Part shown: in pieces, positions 45,725 through 59,039 of the stretch
Layout of the letters: each line of letters starts with the position of its first letter
How positions within the stretch are numbered: position 1 is the stretch's first letter
Assembly (NCBI GenBank): GCA_014529385.2
Contig: CM043947.1
Location: 131,839,391-131,899,390, forward strand
Length of the DNA: 60,000 bases
Direction of reading: 5' to 3'
From: Adiantum capillus-veneris
Lineage: Eukaryota; Streptophyta; Polypodiopsida; Polypodiales; Pteridaceae
Notes under the pieces: model-generated
Told to the model about the DNA's origin: nothing
Databases searched by the model: none
Seen by the model: the letters and a program-made list of their open reading frames with translations, nothing else
Program-made: the position numbers and the translations under genes

Positions 45725-47170
45725 ATCCTTGGATGATGCCTCTTAGTCCAAGGACATGGGCGATAAAGGACAACCAAGGGAGGAGACGGGTGTGGAAGCT
45801 ATGGAAATTTGCACAAAAATTGTGCCCCCCTCTCCACAAAGCCAACCACCCCTCCTCCTACTCAAGAATCCACTAACAAAACAGAAAAGCAAAACACACA
45901 TCCTAAGCTACTCCTACGGGTGCAAACCAAAATAAAAGGAAAGGTAGAAGAACCAGAAAAGATGGAGCAAACTCCACCTACAAATCAAAATCAAGAGCAA
46001 GAGAAGACTATGAAAGTGCCGAAGGTCAAAGATCTAGAAGCTGGCACCTCTAGTAGACCAGATACATCAGAAAGAAGACTGGTGTCTCCTTGCACAAGGG
46101 CAATAATCGAGGATGGAAATAGGTACATCCGATATTTTTGCATTGATGAACATTTAGAGCATATTAAGCTAGCCTCCAAGATTTGGATTTGGAAGAGGCC
46201 AAAGCCAAAGGTGCAAAAGAAAAAGGTGCAAGTCAAGGGCTACAACACCAAGTTGAGGAGCTTCAAGGAAGATAATCAAAGCTACAGGCCGAGCTAGATA
46301 AGGAAAAACAAAATACTGCCTACTATTACAAAGAAGCTCAAAATTTCAATGTGGTGAACAACCAACTACAAATGGATCAACAACTGCTGGAAGAGGGACT
46401 TGAAAGAGAATCTAGAAGAATGTAAAGCTTGGGGAATATTATGGTGTGGTCAAAAACACCTTGACACAAATTTTGGCAATACAAGACACACCAATCCCCG
46501 TTTCTACTTCATCGACTCTAACATCAACCTTGCAAGAGCTGAAAACACTCAGAGAAGAACTGGCCCAAGAAAGGTATGACCATCTAATCTTGATTGCGAG
46601 ACATAGGGCCATTCAAATCCAAAAGGCAAAGAAATTAGAGAGATTTAGGAGCAGTTAGCCAAAGCACAAGAAGAATTTTCCGCCTAGACAACAATACGTG
46701 CCATAGAACTACAAAAGAAGGATATGGCCATCAGTTCCATCCAAGCTCAAACAATAGTAGCGACTATTCTAAAGAAACATAACACAAGCATGGATCTTCC
46801 CTCGGTAGATCTGCCAAACACTTCTACAAAGGGTGGGTTACATGATTTTGAAGTCCCAAAAGACAAGAAAGATGCACGAAATGCAATAAAAGGTTGGATT
46901 TTAGATGTGCAAAACCCTTCACAAAGAGATTGCATGCAGCATGAACTTAAAGTGCTGGAAAAAAGCAGCCCTTCTGATGATGACACCAGATGAAGTAGTT
47001 AGTATTTATGGCCATGAAATGATCTCTCTACCATTGATGATGTAGGAAGATCTTCTGTGGAAGAAAGTGCTGCTACCCACACTCAAGCCAAATCATAAAG
47101 GAGATTATAGGGAAGTATCTGTCACAAGTGACCAGCTACTGGATATTCTTGAAAACTAGCCTATTAGCAA
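45667..47170 (+). pseudogene. Coiled-coil ORF series, unknown function
   Basis: Successive plus-strand frames make one degenerate protein: a Pro/Gln/Lys-rich start (45809-46000), TRAIIEDGNRYIRYFCIDEH and KLASKIWIWKRPKPK (46090-46210), a long coiled coil (ELDKEKQNTAYYYKEAQNFN, about 46290-46350; TLQELKTLREELAQERYDH, about 46520-46590), VPKDKKDARNAIKGWILDVQ (about 46855-46915), and a final block EDLLWKKVLLPTLKPNHKGD (about 47045-47105). At least three frame changes. It could be a gag-like or host structural protein; not recognised. Confidence 0.4.
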
Positions 47171-47589
47171 TCAAGCCAGACGAGTGCCCTTCAAGTTGAC
47201 CCCTTCTTGTAAGAGCCTAAAATTTTGATGTATTTCTATTCTTTTCTAAAGTCCTTGTAATTATTTTGATCATCTTTGATAAAGATGAACAAACTCTGAG
47301 AAGTTGAATCATAACAGTCTGTAATGAATTAGAGTTTTGTAAGTCGGCCTCCACTAGCCAAAAGAGCCCTAGGTATAAAGCCTCAGTTTCAAAGTGGAAA
47401 AGGGACCATTATCATCATCACATTTTAAATTTTTGGAGCTTATGGCTAAGAGTAACTTCTTTCCAACAACTTGTAATCCTCATATCTTGAGCTCTGGTAG
47501 TGAAATTTTCATTTTGAAACTTGCAATGTGTTCCTTGTTCGATGATCTTTCATTCAAGCATGCTCATTGTCAATTCTATTGTGATTTTT

Positions 47590-47816
47590 TGTTACCATAT
47601 ACATGTGATAGTGATGTGTGTGAACACACTAGGACCGCCGAGGCATTTTTTCCCTCTCTAGGAGTTTTTTCCCCGTGCATTGTATATACGCCCATAACTC
47701 TAGTGCTATCTATTTTTTTCCATTGCACACTAAGTAATATACTCTCCATTGTGTGTCTCGAACTTCCTTTGTCTTCTCCAAGTTGTGCGCATTTCTCTGC
47801 AACCCTAATTCCAACA
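47590..47816 (+). repeat. 5' LTR of copia element 2
   Basis: TGTTACCATATACATGTG ... CCTAATTCCAACA. Contains TGTATATACG, a possible TATA box. Directly followed by AT and the primer-binding site. Confidence 0.9.
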
Positions 47817-47818
47817 AT

Positions 47819-47830
47819 TGGTATCAGAGC
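47819..47830 (+). other. Primer-binding site (initiator tRNA-Met)
   Basis: TGGTATCAGAGC, 2 bp after the 5' LTR; complementary to the 3' end of plant initiator tRNA-Met. Confidence 0.9.
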
Positions 47831-48152
47831 AGGTTGCATCCTCTCGGGCGCAGCTCCAGTACATGCCTGTTCACTTTCTCTGATTTCAGTGAAATTTGGT
47901 GAGCGTTCTGTACATTTGGGCCGAATCAGTGAAATTTTGGGCTCAGTGTGCTCAGATTACTGATTTGGACTCATTTTGACCTCCATTTCCACTACAGGCT
48001 ATTTTGTCATTTTGTGCAATTTTTTTGACAGTGCCTTTTTCTGCATAGCATGTCCCTTACAATATTTTACGGTTTTGTGCTATATAGCACGTGTTGTTCC
48101 CACTTTGTTTATCCTCTTTTCGGGCAGATTTCACATAGGTGCATCATTTACC

Positions 48153-51100
48153 ATGGCTAACAACAATAGAGATGTGTTCAAGATGTTTGCTACTGAGGAT
48201 AGATTGGATGGGGACAATTATCCTATGTGGTCTTACGTGATGCAACATGTTCTTGTGTCAAAGGGCATCTGGAATATTGTGCAGGGCATTGATGTACTCC
48301 TAGTTCTAAGGATGTAGGCGATGTTGAGGATGTTGCACATCTTGCTGCAAGGATTGCTGCTGTTAGAGTTGTTTTTACTATGACTGAACAAGCTCATTGG
48401 GATGTAAAGGATGTGCAAGGTCATGCATTGATTGCATTCTATGTGAGGCACACCATTACTCCTCACATTCCTTCAGCAAAATCTGCAAAATAGTCTTGCT
48501 AATGAGGCTAAAATTTCTTTTTTGTGTAAAGAACTGGAGTTGAAGATTATGCATGGGGAAGATGATATGGACACACTTTCCTTGCTAGTGTCAAGGATAT
48601 CAATGAGTAACTTATTTCTGCAGGTGAAGTCATTTCAGACAATTCCCTTGTGCAGACTGCTCTTGATGCCTTGCCAGACTCTTACCAGACTTTTGCTAGT
48701 ACTTGGAGACTTATGACCGAAGGAGATCCCGAATTTGTCAAGTTTGATGCGCTGTTCACATTGCTGTTGCAAGAGTCACTTTCCAAAAAACACAGACTAG
48801 ACAGTGTACAGTTGAACAGGTTTTTATTGTTGCTCAAAGAAAGGGTGGTAGCAGCAATATTGCAGCCACTTCTTATCATGTTCTTCTGCGAGTGGAAAAT
48901 CCTTTGTTCCTAATGCTTCTGCTCGCAGCAATTTGTCTGGAAATTCTGGTTGATAAGGGCAAAAACAAGATGCATTTCCATTATTGTAAAGCTAATGATC
49001 AATTGATCAAGTAGTGTCCTAAGTTGAAGGCCAAAGAGGCTATGAAGAAAGAGGGTGGTTCCACTGCAAATGCTGGTTTCACTACAAACGCAGCCATTGT
49101 CGAGTCTTCTGTGAAAGGAGACTTTGATGCTGAATGGGCTTTTAGTGCAGAGTGCACTTACAATCTTGTTGTCCATGATGCATGCATGTCAGTTGCTACA
49201 GATTCACATGTCTGGTATTTCGACAGTGGTGCTACAAAGCACATTACCTCACATCGTGAATGTTCACCTCTCTCGAGTCTTTCCCTCATGGGAATTCAGT
49301 CACTTATGCCAACAATGCCTCTTATCCGGTTCAGGGAATTGGAAAGATTGTGTTTACTGCTGCAAATGGTAGTTCGTTCACACTTGTTGATGCACTTTAT
49401 GTACCTGGGATCAAGAAGAATATTTTGTATGTATCTGCACTTGCTAGACTTGATCTTGTAGTCAAATTTGTGGATGACAGATGTACTGTACATAATCTCA
49501 AGTTTGGTGATGAAATTGTTGCATCTGGTATTTTATGTCGTGGGTTGTATAAGCTCAGTTTGTATGGCAAGTGTGGGTAGAATTTTTCAAATGCAATTTT
49601 GGATTCAAAGGCTATTTCAGAAGCAAAACTTTGTCATGCACGTTTTGGTCATCTAAATTTTGACAGTTTGCTGCGTTTGTAGAAATCTGATATGGCTTCT
49701 TCTTTGCTGCCTCTTGAAGCACCTGTCAAACATGTTTGTGAAGGTTGTATTTTGGGTAAGATGCAGTGTTTGAAGTTTCCAAAGGATGGTTCAGTTAGGG
49801 CCACATGCAGGTTGTAGCTTTTGCATAGTGATGTTTGTGGGCCCATGCAAAATCCATCCTTGGGCAATTACCTTTACTTTGTGACTTTCATTGATGATTA
49901 CTCTAGGCATGCATGGGTATTTCTGCTTAAAGAGAAGTTTGAAGTATTTATGTGCTTCAAACAATTTTTGGCTATGACTGAAAATGTCTCGAAATGTACT
50001 ATGGGCACCCTCCGTTCCGATCAAGGGGGGGAGTATATGTCTCATGAATTTAATGCATTTTTGGCTAGTCGTGGGATAAAACATCAATGTACAATTCCTT
50101 ATACGCTTCAGCAAAATGGTGTTGCTGAGAGGAAAATAGGTCACTTGCGAAAATGGCACGATGTAGGTCAAAAGTCAAGCTTTGCCACATTCTTTTTGGC
50201 TTGAGGCCATCATGTGTGCCACTTATGTACAAAGCATGTGTCCTACAAAAGCTTTGCAGTCTATAACTCCATATGAAGCATGGCATGATAGAAAACCTTC
50301 TATTGAGCACATGCGTGTTTTTGGTTGTTTGGCATATGCTTTGGTGCCACAAACACAGCGTAGAAAATTAGATGATAAGGCTGTCAAATATATTTTTGTT
50401 GGTTATAGTGCTGAAAGCAAAGGTTACAGGTTGTATCATCCGCAAACAAAGTGTATTCTAGTTTCACGAGATGTAGTGTTTGTGGAAGATTCTATTCAGC
50501 CCTTGCTCTCATGTACTAGAGACAGTAATGTAAGCTCCTAGGACATTTATGACACTTTGTTGCCTCTTTTGAGTGGTGGAAATTCGAATGTAGATTCCAA
50601 TGAGGCAAATGTACATCCTATGGGGGTTTCCAAAAATGTTACAGGTCAGCCTATTATTGATGCAGATGTACATGCTGTACTTGATGAGAAAAGGGTTAAA
50701 AATGAGCAGGCTAGAGGTATGCCAAAATGGCTGGTGCATACATTGCATGATAGTAAATTGGATGCACCTCTGTCTAGTCACACTCGTTCATGCTCTTGCC
50801 ATGCATCTTATGCATCAGATTGTTATGCTTTGGATGTGTCTACCTTACATGATGTCTTTTGATGAAGCACGAAATTCAGAAAATTGGATGGCTGCCATGC
50901 AATCAGAGTATGATGCACTTATAGAAAATGGTAAATGGACTTTATGTGATTTGCCTCCTGGCAAAAAGGTCATTGGTAAAACATGGGTTTACAAGTTGAA
51001 ATGCAATCCGGATGGTGAGATCGATTGCCATAAGGTTTGACTTGTTGCAAAGGGTTATGCACAACAAAAAGGCATAGATTATGAAGAGACTTTTTCTCCC

Positions 51101-52382
51101 ACTTGTCGTATGACTACTGTGCGTTTTCTATGTGCATTGGCAGCTCATTTTGGTTGGGATGTACATCAATCATACATTGTTACTGCTTTCTTTACTGGTG
51201 ACATATTTGAGGAAGTTTATGTAGCGCAACCTCGCAATTTTGTCAAGAAAGGACAAGAGGACAAAGTGTTCAGATGTAAGAAGGCTTTGTATGGGTTGAA
51301 GCAATCTCCTCATGCTTGGTATGAGAAAGCTGACACTCATTCGGTCAAACGAGGCTTTTGTAAAAGTCCAACAGAAAGCACATTGTATGTAAAGCATGAG
51401 GGCAATGTACTTGTCATTGTTGTTCTTTATGTGGATGATTTGCTGATCATTGTTCCCAATGAGGCACATATTGCTGAATTTAAGGCTGATTTGAATGCTA
51501 CTTTCAAGATGAAAGTTTTGCGGCTGTTGCATCATTACTTGGGCATATAGTTTAAGCAGTGTAATGGTGGTATTTCCTTGTGTCAGAAAGGTTACATAGA
51601 GACATTGCTATGTAAGTTTGGACTTGAGGATTGCAACCCTATTGCCACTCCCAAGGAAACAGGTTTGAAGTTAAGTCTACATGATGCAGATGATCCTGCT
51701 AATGTCACTCTTTACCAAACTTCTCTTGGCTGCCTCATTTATGTAGGCAACACGAGGCCGGATATTCAATTTGCAGTCTCACAGGTTAGCAGATTATGCA
51801 TAGCCCAAGGTCTAAGCATTGGAAGGCTGTCAAGAGGATTTTTTGCTACTTGAGTGGCACTTTACATCTTGGCTTGTTTTATCCCAAGGGGGGATCATTG
51901 CCGCCAAACTTATAAGCTTTTTCAGACTCAAATTGGGCTAGTTATTTTGACACTTAGTGTCCACAAGTGGTTTTTGTTTCATGCTTGGCAGTTCATGTAT
52001 ATCATGGTTGAGCAAGAAGCAACCTAATGTGGCCACTTTGAGTTGTGAGACTGAGTACAGGGCAATCTTCACAACTACGGTTGAGTGTGTATGGATCAGA
52101 CGCCTTATGGTTGGTTTGGGTGTTGGACAGGACACTGCCAACACTATCTACACTGACAGTCCGATCGCATTGGCAGTTGCAAGAAACCCAGTTTTTCATG
52201 CTCACACAAAGCACATTGAGGTGCATTACCACTATGTCAGGGAGAGGCTCTCACCAAGAGAGATCAGCTTGGCTTATGTGCCAACACAGGACAACCCTGC
52301 AGATCTTTTCACAAAGGCATTATCTTGTGAGAATCTCAAAGCTTCCTGCAAAGCTTTGGGCTTACTCCCCTTTGTGGATTGA
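48153..52382 (+). pseudogene. Copia element 2 gag-pol, broken
   Basis: ATG 48153 (ACCATGGC) opens MANNNRDVFKMFATEDRLDG with NYPMWSYVMQHVL, the copia gag start. A degenerate zinc knuckle (HYCKANDQLIK then CPKL, about 48980-49025) lacks its first Cys. Protease: WYFDSGATKHIT (49213-49248). Integrase: HARFGHLNF (about 49640), LLHSDVCGP, LRSDQGGEY and QQNGVAERK, with the D, D and E catalytic positions present (49820-50130); C-terminal FGCLAYALVPQTQRRKLDDK and RDVVFVED. RT: FLCALAAHFGWDVHQSYIVT and VLYVDDLLII (51420-51450). RNase H: SKKQPNVATLSCETEY, HIEVHYHYVRE, ending at 52380. Several frame changes and stops (for example HK-V-stop at 51037, LGI-stop at 51548). Confidence 0.9.
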
Positions 52383-52446
52383 TCATGTCCTTACGGCATG
52401 GCACTTCCCTTTACTCATGTGCCAGCTCTCGTTCACCACATCACTC

Positions 52447-52457
52447 CAGGGGGGATT
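52447..52457 (+). other. Polypurine tract of copia element 2
   Basis: AGGGGGGAT followed by TT and the 3' LTR. This is the expected plus-strand primer site. Confidence 0.7.
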
Positions 52458-52687
52458 TGTTACCATATATATGTGGTAGTGGTGTGTGTGAACACACTAG
52501 GACCGCCGGGGCATTTTTTCCCTCTCTAGGAGTTATACTCCCCCGGTACATTGTATATACACCCATCACTCTAGGGCTATCTATTTTTTTTCATTGCACA
52601 CTAAGTAATAGACTCTCCATTGTGTGCCTCGAGCTTCCTTTGTCTTCTCGAAGCTGTGTGCGTTTCTCTGGAACCCTAATTTCAACA
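52458..52687 (+). repeat. 3' LTR of copia element 2
   Basis: TGTTACCATATATATGTGG ... CCTAATTTCAACA. About 91% identical to the 5' LTR, with a small indel block near GGAGTTATACTCCCC. Confidence 0.9.
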
Positions 52688-52841
52688 TCTTTTACTATGC
52701 ATAGTGGGCTAAATTTGCTAATTTGAGTGTATTAATGAGTGTTTTTTTGACATTCCGACTATAGTAGAGTGTTCTTAGACTCTATGGTGACCATTTTGAT
52801 GTGTTTTGTTGCAGTTTCTAAGACCTAAATTATGATGGGTT

Positions 52842-53330
52842 GTGATTTTGGTACCTCTTCAAAATGTAAGTGAAATTGATAGGTTAATTCCCCTAGCTGT
52901 CCTTTACCTCCACCCAATGTTTTGTAGCATTTGGACTCTGTTTGAGTGCCAAAACAAGTTGGTGACCGAGTGTGGTGATGTAGGACATAGGTACATTGCC
53001 AGGATAAAGAACAAGAGATTTACATGTGATAGTGATAGAGTTATTTAGTCACCTCACTTCTTGAGATTGACAACCTCAAAGAGTCTCTATGCCCCATCCG
53101 AGTCTCTTCTCCGAGTATTGACATTATGTTATGCTATAGACGTCCATCGTGGTGACCCGCTAACACAGCCCCTTTGGAAAAAGAGGTGGTTCAAAAGTGA
53201 CCGCATGATGAGACTTATTACAGAAATGGCCCACAACATCTCGGGGTCAATCTTACTTTTTATCCTATCATTGAATGGAAATCTTGGGAGAGCTTCTACA
53301 CATGACAAAGAAAACAGACTAGAGTGTTAA
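52842..53330 (+). other. Possible short coding remnant, unrecognised
   Basis: Two frames read LFECQNKLVTECGDVGHRYI with ARIKNKRFTCDSDRVI, then after a stop HRGDPLTQPLWKKRWFKSDR with MMRLITEMAHNISG. The residue composition looks protein-like and the parts are nearly contiguous, but no family is recognised. Confidence 0.25.
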
Positions 53331-55660
53331 ATTATCTTGTCCTCACCAAGCCTTCAAACAATTTCCCACCCTCATAAAATTACATGGTGAACACTTTACA
53401 AACACAACAAGGTCAAGTCTTGTAAGTGCAAATATAAAAATATAGATGCTAAGAAACTATGACAAGAAATCTTAGAAGAAAACTGGTACAGTCTCCCCTA
53501 TAAACTAAGTAAAAACCCAAAGAAAATATTAAACATAAACCACGCCAAACTGGAACAAAGTGGAAGATCACTCGATCACTACACAATCATGAAAACCATA
53601 ATCAATCGCATCAAAAATCTATGCTCATGTATGCATAAAATAGCTCCACGATCTGCACACATAAACAACATCACTAAACTAAGTGAGCCAAATTTGAGAC
53701 AAATAGCTCAACCAAGCATAAAGCGCATAACCATATACATAATTAGTGAGCACTCAAAACGCATCCCACAAGGAAACTGCTTGCAAAAGATTTCCAAAAA
53801 AACTTGTAAAGCCTATGACTACCTATAATCTATAGCCACACAAGCATATGCAACTCACACTCCTGCGAGAGTGGATACAAGAACACTAAATCCGTGTACA
53901 AACTAACAAAATCTATCAAAGTGGGAATCAAACTCGACCATTAATCCATCAAAGAGTAAAACTGTAGATACACAAAAAAAATGGCGAGAATCTACGAAAT
54001 ATCTAGTAGAGCTTTTCCTAAAAACTAAGTAAAAGCTCAAAAAATTTCACCAAAACCACATGAAAACAGTCACTTAATGTCTCAGTAAACAGATCCACAA
54101 TTGGTATACATGCACTACCAATATCTTGGCAAACTGACTTTCTCTTGAATGAGTGGCTCTATTAACAGTTGTATGCGTCTAAAAACCCTATAAACCTGTG
54201 AAACTGCTACCTCTGAGCTATACCTAGCTCAAGTTGTATTTGCATATACATACATAGCATAATTGCACAAAATTGTGCTAAAACCACTTTCTACAATGCC
54301 CAACATAGTCATACATGAGCACTACTTGTGCCACATAATCTGCAACGGAAGGAATGCACAACCTGTGAGAAAATTGCCTAGAAAATGGCACACTATCTTG
54401 TCAATCAAGAAAGCACGTCGACCAAAAACCAGACAAAAAACACAACCAGCCACCAATGGTCGTAAACACCGTCCAAGAGCCGAGCACGCTTGCGGAAAAT
54501 TTTCTCTATGATGGTTTTTTGGATCCGTGTGTGTGGTATGTGTGCCATCAAAGCAGGAAAATGGGAAACCGTCAAAGCCAAAACGTTGTGGAGTGGGGTG
54601 GGGTTACCGAGGAGACACTGCAGAGCCGAGACACTCCGGATGGGGACTAGAATAGAGATGATGCCACTCTCTCTTGTCTATCTCCTGTTAAATTGAAGTT
54701 GGGAAGATAAGGGCTAGGGAAAAAAACCATCATAGCCAAGCCACTCTCGATGAGCACGAGGGAGGGTAGTCAATGGTGAATGTCAAAGAAGAGCCAAACT
54801 GCTCTCTCTTGCTCTCGCTATGTCAAAGCTGAGAAGAATGGTTGACACCGCCTTCCACTATCAAATGGAATTTCTCGCAATGTTGTAGCCACCAATGCTA
54901 TAAGTTGATGCCAACGCAGAGCCGATGCGAAGCCAAGAAGAATGCCAAAAAACTACGAAGAAAACCATCGGGTAGAAACCACTCGTTGAATGTTGAGTCA
55001 GAGAGCTCCGAGAATGTTAGGTGGATGTCGAGGGATACCCTAGTTTATTTGCCCATGTTTTCACACATTGATGGCAAAGAAGAACGTACATGTGTGAGCA
55101 CCTTCACACACTCTTGTTTGTGTCCTTCTCTCTTGATTGCTCTCTCTACTTCTCATCCGAGAGTGTTGTGTGAACGTGTGCACACACACACTCACACACA
55201 CATCTAATCTCTTCTCTTCTCTCCTTCACTGGTCTTCTTGCAGTACAGTATGAGTTTCCCCTTCTGCTTCTTTCTAACTCTCTTTGTTAGCTCTTTACAA
55301 TAGTGCTACCCAGGCTTTCATTTTTTTAAAGCTCTGTCTAGTTTAATTGCACTATTGCTTGCTTCTATTCAGTGTTGCCCAAGACTCCCAATTTGTTGCC
55401 CAATTTACACTCACTCTATTGATTCCCTACAGGATGTGCACCTTTCGAAAAACTCATGCTTCCTACTCTCTTTTCCCCAGCAATGTAGGTGCTTCCAAGC
55501 CTTTGAGCTCTCCTATTGCTTGACAAAGCCCTGTTTGATCTGTTTGCTCAATTACCAACTGAATATATTCCTTGATTTCTTAATTCCTTATTGCACGACT
55601 GCTCTCAATTCATTTCCTTAAGCTTCTAAGCATCCAACACTATCTGCAAGCTTTCATTTG
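53331..55660. other. No gene identified
   Basis: Low-complexity A/C-rich DNA (53400-54400; many AAAACC and CACAA words), then 54500-55200 with GCCGAGC/AGCCAA words and a CACACA stretch at 55180-55205, then TC-rich DNA. GAGCC-AAG-C motifs repeat loosely. No splice-supported or domain-bearing frame found. Confidence 0.5.
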
Positions 55661-55670
55661 CTTGCTCATC

Positions 55671-55790
<120 letters not shown>

Positions 55791-55904
55791 CACACACAAC
55801 CACACAACAGCTCTCCAATGCTAAAGTGGTGTTTCTCACCAAACCTCCTAAGCAGATTCAAAATTTCTCTCTCCTTGATGCTAAGGATCAAGCACCAAGC
55901 TGGC

Positions 55905-56309
55905 TCACAGATGTGCCCTCAACATCTGATTCTTGTTAAGATTCCAAGATTCCTTTTTGAGCTCAAGAGGGGCTACACATGTCGAAGAATCCAAGCTTCG
56001 ACGGGTTTCCTTGGATCCACCTTCTCCTTGTCGGGTCCAATCCAAGCTCAATCCTCGATCTCCCATGGCAACCTCCATAGCCGACAAGCTGACCATGAGA
56101 CCATCTGTGGATGATTCTACCGTTGTAGCTCTGATACCAATTGAGAGTGCACTCACGTGCGGATGTGGTGCATGCGGTGGAGTGCATGCATCCAGGGAAG
56201 GGGATAAACAAGAACACATTGCATTGTTAGTGGAGCAAACCTCCAAGAATGAGAGGAGCCCCTTATTTTTTGGTATGTGAAGAGTAAGGTATGTACACAC
56301 TTTGGACAA
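55905..56309 (-). other. Orphan LTR-retrotransposon leader with primer-binding site
   Basis: On the minus strand GCTCTGATACCA (56128-56139) is TGGTATCAGAGC, preceded by CTCA and AT as in a copia LTR end. The leader continues with MVSLSAMEVAMGDRGLSLDW (about 56100-56045). Nothing that looks like gag or pol follows to the left, so this is a remnant. The right-hand LTR would lie above 56142 but its start was not found. A further GA tract sits at 56391-56420. Confidence 0.5.
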
Positions 56310-56389
56310 GCAGTCTAATGCTTGGTCATGGCGGTTAGAGGCAAACCGCCTTTACCCCAACAAATCTATGTGGACACCGCATTGTGGAA

Positions 56390-56422
<33 letters not shown>

Positions 56423-56879
56423 ATGGTGAAATAGAGTGCATAGATGACATAAGAGACTTAGTTGAAAGCAAGGGTTGGTGGTACATGAACAGGGCCAATT
56501 TTTTTAACACCTATTTGGTAATTTGGAGGGAAATGTTTGAGGAAAAAGGTGTTTGTATTTCTATTTTCTAGATATAATGGTATAAATTTCTATAAGAATG
56601 TTTTGTACAGTTTCAAAATGGGCCCCTGAACCACCCCATGTAAGAGTAATGGTGTCATGAGTAGATTTAGTGGTTCCATTGTTTTTGGCCTTGCGTTTGT
56701 TTTTGGCCTTGCGCTTGTGGTATGACGACATGGGGTTTACAAAATTATCCAAAAGCTCCAAGCTAAGATTCAACAGCAAGAGGCATTGTTTTTCTAGCTT
56801 ATTGCATTGTGTTCGACTATTGAAAGTGTTTATTTTGCATATGGTTTGGTGATTTGGCCTATTTTGCTTCTTGAATGGT

Positions 56880-58030
56880 TTCTTTGATGGAATTTTTAGG
56901 GATTTTGGTACTTTCTTGAGCTGTTTTGATACTTCTTTAACACTAGGTGTTGTGCTGGTACTTTCATTGGTACTTTAAGGTGCTTCTTTATTTCATTTGG
57001 TACTTTCTTTATCTATTTTGGTACTATTTTGCTACTTTAAGTTTGTAAATTTTGAGTCTTATAGGGTACTATTGATTTTGTCAATGGGTGCTATGTTGGC
57101 ACAATCCATGGTAATTTTGGTGCTTTTTTGAACATTAGGCACTATTTTGACCTAGTTTGGAACTAGTTTGGATCTTTCTAGCTACCCGTCTTTTGATCTT
57201 ATAGGTATTGTTGGGTATGCAAAACTTTTGTTACATTGATACTATTTTGTTACAAGTTTTTGGGTCTTACAGGGTTGGCTTAATATGTCTTGGGTGTTGT
57301 GTTGGTAGTATTTTTTATACTTTTGAAGCTTCTTTGCTTCATTTGGTGTTGTTTTGAAACTGAAGAAGGTTTTAGGTCTCATTAGTGTACATAGTTGTAC
57401 CAATTTAGTGCTTTGGTACTTTTTGGACTGTTTTGATACTTTCTTGAAATATTTTGGTAGTGCTTTGATCTTTTTTGAAGTATTTTAGTACTTTATTTAA
57501 CTGTTTTGGTACATTTTTGAACAGTAGATGCTATATTGGTACTTTCCTTAGCACTTTTGGTGCTTCTTTGTTTCATTTATTACTCCCTTGGACTATTTTG
57601 GTACTCGTTTGGTATTGTTTGTTTTATCTTGGGTGCTACATTGGCACAATCCATGGTACTTTGGGTGCTTTTTTGTTCATTTGGTACTCTTTTGACCTAT
57701 TTTGTATTGCTTTGATTCTTTCTGGTTACAAGGCTTTTGGTCTTATAGGGTACTATTGGGTATGTCTTGGGTTCTATGTTGTTATTGTCTTTGTTGCTTT
57801 TGGTGCTTCTTTGCCTCATTTGGTGCTCTTTGAAATTATTTTGATACTAGATTGGTGCTTGTTTGTTACAAGTTTTTGGGTCTTATTGGGTACTGCTAAA
57901 TATGTTTGTGTACTATTTGGTGTTTTCTATGCTTAAGTTGGTACTATTTTGGTACTGGTTTGAAACCTTTTTGTGACAAGTTATTGGATCTCATTGGGTA
58001 CTTTGTTGTACTAATATAGTGCTATTTAGA
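56880..58030 (+). repeat. TTTTGGTACTTT-rich degenerate repeat
   Basis: TTTGGTACT/GCTTTTT words recur dozens of times, with longer phrases (GTCTTATAGGGTACTATTGG; TTTGGTGCTTCTTTG) repeating about every 150-200 bp. No fixed period by eye. Open frames through it are low-complexity. Confidence 0.7.
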
Positions 58031-58163
58031 AGTGGGAATGGGAATGGAGAGAGCTTTGGAGGGAGCTTTTTCCATATTTTTGTTCAACTAAGAAATTCGA
58101 AAAAAACATCTCCCTTCAAACATCAGTTTTTGGAGCGAGCTTTTTGAAGGGATCATTTTTTCT

Positions 58164-58272
<109 letters not shown>

Positions 58273-58292
58273 CAATAACAATATAACATATG

Positions 58293-58416
58293 CACCAAAG
58301 AATCCTTTCAAATTACAAAAGACACTAGAAACTATGTCAATGAAAAGGTAGTATAATTCCCATTCATAGTACAGAACAGTCTTTACACAGAAGTGTTGAA
58401 ATCAAGAGCTAGAAGA
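58293..58416 (+). repeat. Copy 1 of a direct repeat (pair at 59877)
   Basis: CACCAAAG, then AAGACACTAGAAACTATGTC and ATAATTCCCATTCATAGTAC are shared with 59877-60000, about 90% identical, offset 1584 bp. 58420-59040 between them has no recognised gene. Confidence 0.9.
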
Positions 58417-59039
58417 TATAATAGTCTGCCATCTTTAGGCCAAGGAACTTTGAAAACCATAGCTGAGAAGGTAACCCTCACCGCCACCCATGGAAACAAC
58501 ACAACATATAGTTAGCATTGGCACCGTATGCCACTGATGCATGGGTATCCCACGTGTTATGGATGTCACCCAACTAGATTGCTTTCAAAGAAAAATAGTA
58601 AAAAACCATAACAGATATTCAGAGATGGTTTCATTTACAAGGGGTTGCAGGGAAACCAAATGGAGCCCTTTTTGCTTTTCAAGTTCTTATGAGATAAGGT
58701 CGGAGACGAGTTTTATGAGGTTTTTAAGCCCCGAAGTGGGCCACATATACATGTTTCTTAACTTTAGAAAGTTTGGCATTAATTGCCGCTATTTTTTCCG
58801 GTTCAATAATAGTGCTCATACGTGCAGTCAAACTATACTTTGGAGTCACCTGTAACACAAAGAAATGTTAGTAATTGTGTACTACTCCTACCTAGATGGA
58901 GAAAAAAACCATACGAAAGATAGAAAGTATGAATTCTCAATCCCCTTTAACCATAAACCCATAACGGTGGTGACATTCCAGAGTCCCTTATTTGTTCCAT
59001 AAGCCAAGGGAGTGTATCATCAATGCCCATTACATAATA

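Larger units (their letters stand above)
47590..52687 (+). mobile_element. Ty1/copia element 2, complete but old
   Basis: LTRs of 227 and 230 bp bound an internal region with primer-binding site, gag, pol in copia order and a polypurine tract. The LTRs differ at about 20 positions, roughly 8-9%, so insertion is ancient. The outer 5 bp are TTTTT and TCTTT, a possible decayed target duplication. Neighbours are unannotated AT-rich DNA on both sides. Confidence 0.9.

Noticed and set aside
56880-58030. Membrane-protein-like ORF (57475-57936, Leu/Phe/Val-rich).
   Set aside because: It lies wholly within the TTTTGGTACTTT repeat, whose T-richness yields hydrophobic codons; no homology seen.
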